A stretch of DNA of 61,218 bases from Bacillus sp. MRMR6 (GTDB taxonomy: Bacteria > Bacillota > Bacilli > Bacillales > Cytobacillaceae). The position numbers were made by a program, and so were the translations under genes. The stretch is from positions 1 through 61,218 of the forward strand of contig NZ_MSLS01000030.1 in NCBI RefSeq assembly GCF_001940785.1. The letters are read 5' to 3'. The notes beneath the pieces are model-generated. The model saw nothing but the letters and a program-made list of their open reading frames with translations, was not told the DNA's origin and made no database searches. Positions 1 through 7,899 of the stretch are shown piece by piece. Position 1 is the first letter of the stretch. Every line of letters begins with the position of its first letter.

Positions 1-348
1 TGAGTACAATTTGAAGCGGATTCGAAGAATTATGAATAAGTACGCCATTATCTGCCCCATTCGGAAGGCAAATCCATATAGACGTATGATGAAAGCAACA
101 CAGGAACATCGAGTTGTGCCGAACCTATTGAAGCGTCAATTTAAGCAAGAAGTCCCTGGCAAAGTCCTCCTAACAGATATTACCTATTTATTTTACGGAA
201 AGGGCCAGAAGGCCTACCTATCAACAATTAAAGATAGCTCCACTAATGAAATCGTGGCCTATCATGTGTCAGATCGTATCACGATGGATCTAGCTACAAA
301 CTGCCTAGGTCTTTTTTAAAAATGTCCTTTACAACGGGTACACTTTAT
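1..348 (+). mobile_element. Remnant of an IS3-family element including a probable right end
   Basis: After the truncated transposase, the stretch at about 324-348 (beginning TGTCCTTTACAACGGG) looks like the terminal sequence of IS150-type elements. The element therefore seems to have lost the 3' half of its transposase while keeping its end. The left part is outside the window. The exact right boundary is a guess from memory of related ends. Confidence 0.45.
2..319 (+). pseudogene. IS3-family transposase (orfB), internally deleted remnant
   Basis: The reading frame is already open at the window edge (Glu-Tyr-Asn-Leu-Lys...) and encodes the linker plus the beginning of the integrase core of an IS3/IS150-type OrfB. 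It has the basic region before the core, and LLTDITYLFYG carries the first catalytic Asp, followed by KAYLSTIKD and the second part of the fold. The frame stops after about 105 residues, so the second Asp and the Glu of the DDE triad are missing. Downstream sequence resembles an IS3-type terminus rather than coding sequence, so the middle of the gene looks deleted. Not functional by itself; the upstream part is outside the window. Confidence 0.8.
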
Positions 349-366
349 ATTAGCCTTGGATTTTTT

Positions 367-1257
367 CTAATGAATATTTCTTTTCTTAAATCTTCCGCCC
401 CGGACTTCAGCGATATCAGCTATTGCTAAAAATGCAGAACTATCGATATGATCTACAATGGTCGTCAGCTTCGATTCTTCAAGTCTTGTAATGATACAGA
501 AAATGACTTTCTTTTCATCCCCGGTGTAGGCTCCTTCACCTTTTAAGTAGGTAACACCTCGACCCAAACGGGCGTTGATGGTTTCACCGATTTCTTCTGC
601 TGCATCACTTATAATCCAAACCGATTTGGACTCTTCAAGTCCTTCTACCACTGTATCAATTGCCTTTGCAGCAATAACATACGCTAGCACCGAGTACATA
701 GCACGGTCCCAGGTGAATACAAACCCTGCAGCGCCCAGTATAAATATATTGATAAACATAATAATTTGACCTACAGAAAATGGAACCTTCTTCGTAATCA
801 CGAGGGACAGAATTTCTGTTCCATCTAATGCCCCACCATTCCTAATCACAATACCAACTCCAATACCAAGAATCATCCCGCCAAATATAGTAGCCAAAAG
901 GATATCATCTGTAAAAGCTGGTGCATGATGGAGTAGTGTAGTAAATATAGATAAAATAATAATTCCATAAATAGTTGAGATCGCAAAGGTTTTTCCCATT
1001 TGTTTATATCCCATGTATACAAACGGCAGGTTTAGGATGAAGAGAAAGATTCCTAAACGGATACCAGTTAGGTGTGAAAGCATAATCGAAATCCCCGTAA
1101 CACCGCCATCGACAACCTGGTTGGGAACTAAAAAGACCTCAAGACCTACAGCCATGAGTATAGCCCCAATAGTTATTGCGATTGCACGCATGATGATTTT
1201 ACTCAGTGGCAGCTTTTGGTGTTGAACCTGTGTTTGAAGCATTTCCATCTCCGTCAT
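367..1257 (-). CDS. YitT family membrane protein (DUF161/DUF2179)
   Basis: 296 residues, the usual size for the YitT family. The N-terminal two thirds holds about five to six hydrophobic segments with the family signature VPNQVVDGGVTGISIML (near residue 45) and GGALDGTEIL. The C-terminal ~80 residues form the soluble DUF2179 domain (GRGVTYLKGEGAYTGDEKKVIFCII). These are integral membrane proteins of unproved function; several paralogues are normal in a Bacillus genome. The start is ATG with a weak AAGGCG site 7 bases upstream. It is a single gene, and no obvious terminator was seen between it and the IS remnant. Family assignment is secure, function unknown. Confidence 0.9.
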   Translation of the reverse strand: MTEMEMLQTQVQHQKLPLSKIIMRAIAITIGAILMAVGLEVFLVPNQVVDGGVTGISIMLSHLTGIRLGIFLFILNLPFVYMGYKQMGKTFAISTIYGIIILSIFTTLLHHAPAFTDDILLATIFGGMILGIGVGIVIRNGGALDGTEILSLVITKKVPFSVGQIIMFINIFILGAAGFVFTWDRAMYSVLAYVIAAKAIDTVVEGLEESKSVWIISDAAEEIGETINARLGRGVTYLKGEGAYTGDEKKVIFCIITRLEESKLTTIVDHIDSSAFLAIADIAEVRGGRFKKRNIH

Positions 1258-1493
1258 TTTATCACGCCTTTTTCTATATGTTAGATTAGATACTAATGTT
1301 TTTAGGGTTTTTATCTGCCTGAACTATTGTTGCCATAATTGGTTCAATACATAATTACAGGTTGGAACTTTTGGTTATCGCACTTTAATCACAGTTAATA
1401 TCTGACTATCATTATATCATTAATGTGAAAATTAATGAACTAGAGTTCAACTTCAACCTTTATTACCTTCCTATATTTTTATCAGCATCAAAA

Positions 1494-1515
1494 AAACGCA
1501 CAATCATGTGCGTTT
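1494..1515 (-). terminator. Rho-independent terminator of the TVP38 gene
   Basis: Perfect 9-bp stem (AAACGCACA / TGTGCGTTT) with a 4-base loop. It is followed on the minus strand by a run of T, just beyond the stop codon of the gene at 1559-2218. Confidence 0.8.
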
Positions 1516-1558
1516 GGTTAAAAGACCTATGGTTCAGAGGTTTTCCTCATTACACAAA

Positions 1559-2218
1559 TCAACCAACTTCTCGCTTTCGTTTCTGCTTGTTTTTATAACG
1601 ATATAAAAGGACAAAGGCTAGGAGGACTAGAGTTATGATGATAAGTATTAGATCATTCATCTTACCTGACATGAATCCCGCTGGAATAAGGGATAGAAGA
1701 AAAAAGAAAATAAAGTTTCCTGTAATCGTACCTATAATAAAATCTTTAAATTTAATTGAACTTACTCCACCGAGTATATTAATTAAACTTGTAGGGACAA
1801 ATGGAAAAATTCTTGCTTGAAAAACAAATATTAATCCGTTATCCTCCATTTTTGCAAGCAATCTAGTGTCGGTTTTCTTAACAACCCAATTTTGAAAATA
1901 ATAGCGACTTCCAACGAACATGATGGCAGCAGCTATTATGCTGGTAACCCAACTCCAAATAAAACCATTAACAAAGCCAAATAAGGTATAATTGAGCGTG
2001 ATGACAAGTATGAGTGGAATAAGGGTGAATGAGTTTTGAATGATCATGATAACGAGTGAAAATGTGAGCTGACTTACGACATTCCCCTTAAAGGAAGCTA
2101 TGATGCTATCTATATCTCCACTTCTAAGCATTGGGAACAAGTTAGTATTAAAAACAGTAAAAAGGATAACTCCTACTATAGCCATTAGCGATGCAGACTT
2201 TTTCCAGATCCTAATCAC
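1559..2218 (-). CDS. TVP38/TMEM64 (VTT/DedA-like) membrane protein
   Basis: 219 residues, strongly hydrophobic with about five to six membrane segments. The central part carries the VTT-domain pattern: a Gly-rich reentrant region near FGFVNGFIWSWVTSIIAAAIMF and later RIFPFVPTSLINILGGVSSIKFKDF, typical of the F/YxxRFxPxxPxxxxNxxxG signature. The family is implicated in membrane homeostasis and lipid scrambling/transport, but the role of this paralogue cannot be told from sequence. The start is GTG preceded by a GGGAG-like site. Single gene with its own terminator at 1494-1515. Confidence 0.85.
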   Translation of the reverse strand: MIRIWKKSASLMAIVGVILFTVFNTNLFPMLRSGDIDSIIASFKGNVVSQLTFSLVIMIIQNSFTLIPLILVITLNYTLFGFVNGFIWSWVTSIIAAAIMFVGSRYYFQNWVVKKTDTRLLAKMEDNGLIFVFQARIFPFVPTSLINILGGVSSIKFKDFIIGTITGNFIFFFLLSLIPAGFMSGKMNDLILIIITLVLLAFVLLYRYKNKQKRKREVG

Positions 2219-2350
2219 CTACTCCCACTCTACATAACAAAACTATATACAAAAAAAGGTAATTACTATTATATTATCATATCATGGAAAAATTCCACTG
2301 TGTTAAAATAAACGAGACTTATATAGTAATAGATATATAGCTAAATTCAA

Positions 2351-2388
2351 GCAAAAGCACTTAGTCCAAGAAAACTAAGTGCTTTTGC
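2351..2388 (-). terminator. Terminator of pepF
   Basis: A perfect 15-bp inverted repeat (GCAAAAGCACTTAGT and its complement) with an 8-base loop lies directly beyond the pepF stop. The T-tract is weak, so strength is uncertain. Confidence 0.7.
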
Positions 2389-2399
2389 TCTTCTGGTCA

Positions 2400-4190
2400 T
2401 TACTCTAATCTTGAAAATTCTTCTACTAGTTCATTGAACTTTTTCAAGGCATTTTCAATCGGTATTGGCGTCGTTAAATCGACACCTGTCTTCTTTAAAA
2501 GCTCGAGCGGATAATCGGAGCTTCCGCTCTTTAAAAAGTCTAAGTAAGATGCTAACGTCTTTTGGTCGCCTTCTAGAATCCTGGTGGCCAAATGAATCGC
2601 TGAAGCAAAACCAGTGGCATATTTATAAACATAAAATGGCCGATAAAAGTGAGGGATTCTGGACCACCCAAACTTTACCTCGTCATCAAAAACTACTTCC
2701 GGCCCATAATACTCCCTGAACAAGCTTTCATATGTTTGATTAAATACTTCTACATTCAATGGTACTCCTTTTTCGGCTAACTCATGTGTTTTCTTTTCAA
2801 ATTCAGCAAACATCACTTGTGTAAAAAAGGTCCCTTTGAATTGGTCAATAAAATGGTTTAATAAATGCTTCCGAACTTCTGGCTTCTTTTCATTTTCCAA
2901 GAGGTAATTGATTAATAATACCTCATTAACAGTTGAAGCAACCTCTGCGACAAAGATACTATAGCGGGCTGAGATTTGTGGCTGGTGCTGTGAACTGAGT
3001 TTACTATGAACGCCATGACCGCATTCATGTGCCAGGGTAAATAAACTATCTAAATCGTCTCGATGATTCAATAAAATAAAGGGGTGTACTCCGTAAATTC
3101 CAAGATTATAAGCACCTGACCGTTTCCCTGGTGTTTCCCGTACATCAATATATCTAGACTCCTTAAATTCCTTTAAGATCGTAATATATTCTACACCTAG
3201 CGGCGCCAAACCTTTAAGCATCATCTCATAGGCTTCTTCATATGGAATGTCCTGCTTAACACCCTTAACCAATGGCACATTCATATCGTATTGACGCAGT
3301 TCGTCTAATTGGAGTTTTTCCTTGCGGATTTTAGAGTACAAGTGAAGCGGTTTGATGTTCTCTTTTGTTGCTTCTATTAGGTTTTCATACACTTCCTTCG
3401 GTACCCGGTCACCAAATAAAGCTTTTTCAAGCGCCGATGGATATTTACGTACCTTTGATAAGGTTACATTATTTTTAATTGCCGCCGATAGTGTTGAGGC
3501 AATGCTGTTCTTTAATTGAACATAAGGCTGATAATATGCCTTATAAGCTTCACGCCTTTTCTCACGGTCTTCTTCTTCCATTAATTTTGAGTACATCCCT
3601 CTTGTTAGTTCAACCTTTTCACCATTTTCTTTCGTTACTTCTCCAAATTTTATATCTGCATTATTCATCATCCCAAAGGTTGTTCCTGGAGCGGATAACG
3701 CTTCTCCTAGTTGCGAAAGCAATTCCTCCTGTTCCTTATTGAGGACATGTGCTTTATATCTAAACGACTCGAATAAGTCTTCTTCAAAATATTTTAAACC
3801 GGCATCTTCGGCTATGTATTCCTTTAAGGTAGTTTCACTTAAGCTTAATAAAAATGGCATAAAAAAGGATGTCGACGCACTTACCTTTACACTAACCCCT
3901 TTAACACGGTCTAATAAAGCTTGTGAACTAGTATCTCGTGTATCTTCATCTACCTTTAACATCGCATATGCATAAACATGATTTAGCTTATAGGATAAAT
4001 TTTCCTGAAGGGCTAGAAAAGCATGTAAGCTATGCCCATTGTGAATGGTACCATCATATTCCTTAAGCTGAGCTCCTAGCTTTTCAATCTGTTCAAGGTC
4101 CTCTTCCCACTTATTGAGTTCAGAATATAAATCACTAATATTCCATTTTTCACTCTCCGGCACTTCTAGCCTAGACGTATAAGTCGTCAT
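2400..4190 (-). CDS. pepF: Oligoendopeptidase F (M3 family metallopeptidase)
   Basis: 596 residues, the normal length of PepF. The zinc-binding HExxH motif is seen as LAHECGHGVHSKL near residue 385, with the downstream Glu of the M3 family in the EVAST region. The N-terminal helical domain follows the PepF pattern (PESEKWNISDLYSELNKWEEDL). A cytoplasmic enzyme that cuts oligopeptides of roughly 7-17 residues. I place the start at the ATG at 4190 because AGGAG lies 8 bases upstream of it; an in-frame GTG three codons earlier overlaps the ribosome site. Single gene with its own terminator. Confidence 0.93.
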   Translation of the reverse strand: MTTYTSRLEVPESEKWNISDLYSELNKWEEDLEQIEKLGAQLKEYDGTIHNGHSLHAFLALQENLSYKLNHVYAYAMLKVDEDTRDTSSQALLDRVKGVSVKVSASTSFFMPFLLSLSETTLKEYIAEDAGLKYFEEDLFESFRYKAHVLNKEQEELLSQLGEALSAPGTTFGMMNNADIKFGEVTKENGEKVELTRGMYSKLMEEEDREKRREAYKAYYQPYVQLKNSIASTLSAAIKNNVTLSKVRKYPSALEKALFGDRVPKEVYENLIEATKENIKPLHLYSKIRKEKLQLDELRQYDMNVPLVKGVKQDIPYEEAYEMMLKGLAPLGVEYITILKEFKESRYIDVRETPGKRSGAYNLGIYGVHPFILLNHRDDLDSLFTLAHECGHGVHSKLSSQHQPQISARYSIFVAEVASTVNEVLLINYLLENEKKPEVRKHLLNHFIDQFKGTFFTQVMFAEFEKKTHELAEKGVPLNVEVFNQTYESLFREYYGPEVVFDDEVKFGWSRIPHFYRPFYVYKYATGFASAIHLATRILEGDQKTLASYLDFLKSGSSDYPLELLKKTGVDLTTPIPIENALKKFNELVEEFSRLE

Positions 4191-4429
4191 CAACCTCACT
4201 CCTCTTTCTACAAAATAGCAGTCTTTACAACATTACTAAAGTAAATATTCACTAAACACACCAACTATGCCATAACTAAGCAATCTTAATAAGTATAACA
4301 ACGAATTATCCAAATTAACACAAAATAGCAAAAACTCGCACCTCCCCACTGTCCACCCCAGACGTACAAAAGGCACTGAATTGTCCACGAGCGGTGACAG
4401 GCACCATTTCCTAATTATTTCCCAAACCA

Positions 4430-4465
4430 AAAAGGGTGTCGCAAGTCATTTTGCGGCACCCTTTG
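4430..4465 (-). terminator. Terminator of the arsR-arsD-arsA-hesB unit
   Basis: A 14-15 bp stem (AAAGGGTGTCGCAA paired with TTGCGGCACCCTTT, one G-U pair) with a six-base loop. It is followed on the minus strand by five T. It lies 24 bases after the stop codon of the HesB-like gene. That position supports the view that transcription and translation run through the in-frame TGA to that stop. The remaining intergenic stretch (4191-4429) shows no gene. Confidence 0.8.
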
Positions 4466-4488
4466 GTTATGCTGGTTTTATTTGCGGT

Positions 4489-4767
4489 TTAGCAGCAGTT
4501 GCTTTCGTTACCTGTTAAGACTAGACCATTGTTTTGTTGGTCGAAGTCGAGTGTTAGGTCTTGTGTGTAGGCTTCGATATTTGGGTCAAAGGCTACTTGG
4601 ATTTGATTGATGGTTACTATGTTATCTTCTGCTTCCGGCTCATCCAGAGCCAGTCCTATTTGTGGCTGTCCTCAGCCAAAGCCCGCGAAATAAACGCGGA
4701 TTCCACTTACATTTTTGTCTTCTAGCACTTGAACTAATAAGTCGCGTGCTGCATCTGTAATTTTCAT
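4489..4767 (-). CDS. HesB/IscA-like protein with in-frame TGA: probable selenoprotein in the ars operon
   Basis: Reading 93 codons from the ATG at 4767 (AGGGG ribosome site, 8 bases after arsA) gives a HesB/IscA (Fe-S biogenesis) fold protein. There is one in-frame TGA at codon 32 (4672-4674), in the context YFAGFG-TGA-GQPQIGLALDEP. This is where HesB-like relatives have Cys. The frame then stays open for 60 codons to NCC-TAA, keeping family features, so it does not look like a decaying pseudogene. A hairpin suited to a bacterial SECIS follows the TGA (4635-4653). HesB-like selenoproteins are a known family. The alternative is a point-mutated Cys/Trp codon giving a 31-residue fragment. The likely role is thiol/selenol or Fe-S chemistry linked to arsenic handling; that part is inference. 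Confidence 0.75.
4635..4653 (-). promoter_or_regulatory. Candidate bacterial SECIS hairpin
   Basis: Starting 18 bases after the TGA, the minus-strand RNA can form CUGGCUC-UGGAU-GAGCCGG. This is a 7-bp stem (one U-G pair) with a 5-base apical loop containing GG at loop positions 2-3. The loop begins 25 bases after the UGA. Bacterial SECIS elements are known to sit roughly 16-37 bases after UGA with a G in the first two loop positions, so this fits. The codons used here (CTG GCT CTG, GAG CCG) are GC-rich compared with the surrounding coding sequence. Confidence 0.6.
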
Positions 4768-4775
4768 GCTTTCCC

Positions 4776-6545
4776 CTACTTCTCTAATAATTGTTTAATT
4801 TGTTTGATACCCTGTTGTTCCATTTCTACCCAAGGAATAACAGCCATTTGTTCAGAAAGTTCATTCCTGACCTTTTCAATCCAGTTTCTTTCAGCCCTTG
4901 CTCTGCCACTTAATATTGGGTCTATTGTATTTGCAGCATAAAGACTTTGATTGATTACCCACCAATGAGGCACAATTCCTGCACGCTTCAAGTCTTTTTG
5001 AAGTCTTTCTGCTTCTAATACTGGAGTAGCTTCTGGCAGAGTTGTGATGACAATTTCTGTCTCGTTTTGGTTGCGAAGCCTAGGTAGTAATTCTTTCACA
5101 TTCTCCGAAATTTCGCCAGTAGAACGTTCTAATTCTTTATGATAAGAATGTGCTGCATCCAATAACAACAAAGTATGACCAGTTGGAGCAGTATCGATGA
5201 CAACAATTTCTTTCTTTGACCTGCCAACGACTTCAGCAAAGGCTTGGAAAATGGCTATTTCTTCTGTACATGGGGATTCCAAGTCCTCTTTGATATAAGC
5301 AATAGCATCCTCATCAAGGTCACTAGATACCTTACTCAAAACATCATTTCTGTATTTATCCACTTCTACTCTCGGGTCAATTCGGCTAATAGTCAGGTTA
5401 GAATAATTCTGGTCATCTCTGAAATAAGTCGTTAAATGCGCAGCTGGATCGGTTGTAGTTAAATGAACCTGGTGCCCTTTTTCACTCAAAGCAACTGCAA
5501 TTGCAGAAGCAATGGTTGTTTTACCCACCCCGCCCTTTCCCATTGTAAATACAACTTTGATATTCCTCTGTTGTAAGTCATCAATTAAATCATGAAAAGG
5601 TGGAAGCGAGACAGGTGCACTGTATGAATCTGTTTGTAAAGCAGCCTCCTGCTCATTAAATAAATTACTTAAGGATTCAATTCCGGTTAATGAAAAAGGC
5701 ATAAGTGCAATTTCAAATATTGGTAAATCCACTAATCCAGCAGGCATCCGTGAAAGAGCATGTTTTTGCTTACGATAAAAAGCCTCTGAAATACGATCAC
5801 CCTGTGTAAATCTTTGAAGAACACCGTTGACTAACAATATTTGCTGTACCATGCCAATTTGGAATAGTTCTTGGGCTGCTCGTTCTGCTTCTAATAAAGA
5901 ATTTATATCAGGTCTTGCCACTAAGATCAATGTGGTTTTTTCTTTATCGGATAAAGTGTCGACGGTTGTTGCGTATAGTTCCTTTTTTTCACTTAAACCA
6001 GATAACGGTCCTAAACAGCTGGCACCATGAGAACTTTCATTTAAAAAGTCAGTCCATGCGGTAGGCAGCTGCAAAAGCCGCAATGTATGACCGGTTGGGG
6101 CTGTATCAAAAATAATATGGTCATATTTATCTTTTACTAAGGGATTAGCTAGCAGATTGGTAAATTCATCAAACGCCGCAATCTCTACCGTACATGCTCC
6201 AGAAAGTTGTTCTTCCATCGACATAATGACATTTTCGGGAAGCTTTCCTTTAAATGGCCCGACAATTTTATCGCGATACGCTCTTGCTGCTTCTTCGGGG
6301 TCTAAATTACAAGCGAATAATCCCTCAACATTGGGAATGGATTGAATTTCATTTGTTAAGTCTGTTTCAAATACATCCTGCAGGTTGGAAGCAGGATCCG
6401 TTGAAACAATAAGTACCTGTTTTCCTTGATTGGCTAGATAGATGGCCAAGGCACTTGCAGAGGAGGTTTTTCCAACTCCACCCTTACCTGTAAAAAACAT
6501 GAAGGGGGTTAACTGAAGTTCATCAGGTCTAAATAATGGATACAC
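4776..6545 (-). CDS. arsA: Arsenite-translocating ATPase ArsA
   Basis: 589 residues: two homologous nucleotide-binding halves, as in plasmid R773 ArsA. P-loops GKGGVGKT lie near residues 20-27 and 336-343, each followed by a DTAPTGHTL signal box. The three Cys that bind As(III)/Sb(III) in the E. coli protein have counterparts at about Cys118, Cys177 and Cys426 (SGACTVE, GASCLG, SPCTEE). Cytosolic ATPase that energises ArsB. I prefer the GTG at 6545 (GAGGTG, spacing 6) to the GTG three codons upstream. It follows arsD by 16 bases and precedes the HesB-like gene by 8 bases. Confidence 0.95.
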   Translation of the reverse strand: MYPLFRPDELQLTPFMFFTGKGGVGKTSSASALAIYLANQGKQVLIVSTDPASNLQDVFETDLTNEIQSIPNVEGLFACNLDPEEAARAYRDKIVGPFKGKLPENVIMSMEEQLSGACTVEIAAFDEFTNLLANPLVKDKYDHIIFDTAPTGHTLRLLQLPTAWTDFLNESSHGASCLGPLSGLSEKKELYATTVDTLSDKEKTTLILVARPDINSLLEAERAAQELFQIGMVQQILLVNGVLQRFTQGDRISEAFYRKQKHALSRMPAGLVDLPIFEIALMPFSLTGIESLSNLFNEQEAALQTDSYSAPVSLPPFHDLIDDLQQRNIKVVFTMGKGGVGKTTIASAIAVALSEKGHQVHLTTTDPAAHLTTYFRDDQNYSNLTISRIDPRVEVDKYRNDVLSKVSSDLDEDAIAYIKEDLESPCTEEIAIFQAFAEVVGRSKKEIVVIDTAPTGHTLLLLDAAHSYHKELERSTGEISENVKELLPRLRNQNETEIVITTLPEATPVLEAERLQKDLKRAGIVPHWWVINQSLYAANTIDPILSGRARAERNWIEKVRNELSEQMAVIPWVEMEQQGIKQIKQLLEK

Positions 6546-6561
6546 CTTAAACACCTCTATT

Positions 6562-6906
6562 TTATAATAATTGGTTAGAAGGCTTTTTTGCTTCTAACTC
6601 CTTTGTTTCGATTTCGAACCATGATGCTAATTCCGGATTAGAGGGGTAAGAACCCTCTTTTACTACATTTCCATCAATAAGAACCAACGGCAATACCTCT
6701 GTACCTCGTTCATTCAAAAGCTGATTGACTTTTACATTTTCAATAAAGGCTTGTGGCTCAGTCCCTAAATTGTAGCGAGTAACCGATAATCCTTTGCTAT
6801 TAAGTAGAAATAAAGCAGATGCTACTCTTGCTAATTCTGGGTCAATCGTTGGACCGCAAACTCCGGTAGGACAACACATAGCAGGATCATAAATCTCTAA
6901 TTTCAT
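6562..6906 (-). CDS. arsD: Arsenic metallochaperone ArsD
   Basis: 114 residues with a thioredoxin-like fold pattern. The N-terminus MKLEIYDPAMCCPTGVCG contains the Cys pair (11,12) plus Cys17 that bind As(III) and hand it to ArsA in the known family. The C-terminal vicinal Cys pairs of R773 ArsD are absent, as in many short ArsD proteins. ATG with a GGAGTTG site. Lies between arsR (25 bases upstream) and arsA (16 bases downstream), one operon. Confidence 0.94.
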   Translation of the reverse strand: MKLEIYDPAMCCPTGVCGPTIDPELARVASALFLLNSKGLSVTRYNLGTEPQAFIENVKVNQLLNERGTEVLPLVLIDGNVVKEGSYPSNPELASWFEIETKELEAKKPSNQLL

Positions 6907-6931
6907 ACTTTCAACTCCATTTCAATACGAA

Positions 6932-7279
6932 CTAACATCCACATCTTTGTGTAGGATTGCTCTTGTCTATTTGTTCAATTTTCTCTGTTATATCTGCTGT
7001 AAAGCTCAAAACACTTTCAATTAATGGAAAAGATTCGCTATCTTTATTTAAAGAATAATAAATCCATTGTCCCCTTCTTGTTTCTTTCACTAAACCTGCA
7101 TCTTTTAGTTTTCGTAAGTGCTGACTAATCGACGGTTGACTCACGTCAAATACTTCAAGCAGTTCACACACGCATAATTCCCGTTTCATCAAAAGGGCCG
7201 CAATAGTAAGCCTTGTTTTATCACCTAGCAATTTAAGTACCTGTGCAATCTGAGTTATATCTGATGTAACTTTTTGCAT
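6932..7279 (-). CDS. arsR: ArsR-family arsenic-responsive repressor
   Basis: 115 residues, winged helix-turn-helix of the ArsR/SmtB type. The metalloid site ELCVCEL (Cys36, Cys38) lies in the classic position at the start of the DNA-binding helices, and VSQPSISQHLRKLKDAGLV is the recognition region. An extra C-terminal Cys pair (CGC) could contribute a ligand. First gene of arsR-arsD-arsA-hesB; strong GGAGGTGG site. It probably represses its own promoter and that of arsB through the shared operator described separately. Confidence 0.95.
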   Translation of the reverse strand: MQKVTSDITQIAQVLKLLGDKTRLTIAALLMKRELCVCELLEVFDVSQPSISQHLRKLKDAGLVKETRRGQWIYYSLNKDSESFPLIESVLSFTADITEKIEQIDKSNPTQRCGC

Positions 7280-7323
7280 TATTCCACCTCCAATGAAATT
7301 TAACGAGAAACCTATATAATAAA

Positions 7324-7355
7324 TATATAACTATTCACTTATATAATTCAAGTGA
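7324..7355 (-). promoter_or_regulatory. arsR promoter with ArsR operator copy 1
   Basis: On the minus strand, -35 TTGAAT (7346-7351) and -10 TATATA (7324-7329) are separated by 16 bases. The spacer and -10 coincide with an imperfect palindrome ATATAAGTGAATAGTTATAT (7325-7344). The same 20-mer with one difference occurs upstream of arsB. An overlapping TCACTT/AAGTGA inverted repeat (7335-7355) could widen the site. ArsR binding is inferred from position and repetition. Confidence 0.7.
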
Positions 7356-7426
7356 TATAAGTTAGTTGTTAAATATTATTAACAAATTTGATAAAAATAG
7401 TGATATATTTTTTCGCTAAAAACTAT

Positions 7427-7448
7427 AGCCGAGCTAAATACCCCGGCT
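7427..7448 (-). terminator. Weak terminator between arsC and arsR
   Basis: A 5-bp GC stem (AGCCG/CGGCT) with a 12-base loop is followed on the minus strand by ATAGTTTTT, just after arsC. Short stem, so readthrough into arsR is possible. Confidence 0.4.
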
Positions 7449-7461
7449 CTCAATTCCCAAA

Positions 7462-7881
7462 TTATTCTCCAGTATCCGCAAAACCTTTGATACGTCCACC
7501 TATTTCATCACGAACTCGTTGGAAGAAAGCCCATCTCTCTTCTACTGTACCTTCTGCCTTTGCAGGATCATCAAATCCCCAGTGTACTCGTTTGATATGT
7601 GGAGGAGTTACAGGGCAATGATCAGCTGCATGTCCACATAAGGTAACAACTAAATCGGCATTATTTAAAATATTCGGATCAATCACATCAGAAGTTTGGT
7701 TTGAAATATCAATTCCTGCCTCTTTCATTGCTTTTACCGCATTTGGATTAAGTCCGTGGGCTTCTAAGCCGGCGCTTCTTACCTCCCACTCGTCACCTAA
7801 ATGTTGTTTTGCCCATCCTTCTGCCATTTGGCTGCGGCATGAATTCCCTGTACATAGAAAGTAAATTGATTTTTTAGACAT
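7462..7881 (-). CDS. arsC: Thioredoxin-coupled arsenate reductase ArsC
   Basis: 139 residues, the B. subtilis/S. aureus pI258 type with a low-molecular-weight phosphatase fold. The P-loop CTGNSCRS carries the nucleophile Cys10, and Cys82 and Cys89 in [12 protein letters not shown] complete the redox relay that is reset by thioredoxin. Converts arsenate to arsenite for export by ArsB. ATG with a GGAG site; lies 18 bases after arsB, co-transcribed with it. Confidence 0.96.
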   Translation of the reverse strand: MSKKSIYFLCTGNSCRSQMAEGWAKQHLGDEWEVRSAGLEAHGLNPNAVKAMKEAGIDISNQTSDVIDPNILNNADLVVTLCGHAADHCPVTPPHIKRVHWGFDDPAKAEGTVEERWAFFQRVRDEIGGRIKGFADTGE

Positions 7882-7899
7882 GTTAACTCTCCTTTTTGT

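Noticed and set aside
4384..4410. GGTGACAGGCACC, which resembles a short motif seen repeatedly in Bacillus intergenic DNA
   Set aside because: Only one copy noticed in this window, so repetition cannot be supported here.
4236..4430. 64-codon open frame on the minus strand between pepF and the ars terminator
   Set aside because: No ribosome site, odd composition, and it overlaps the terminator arm; no family resemblance.
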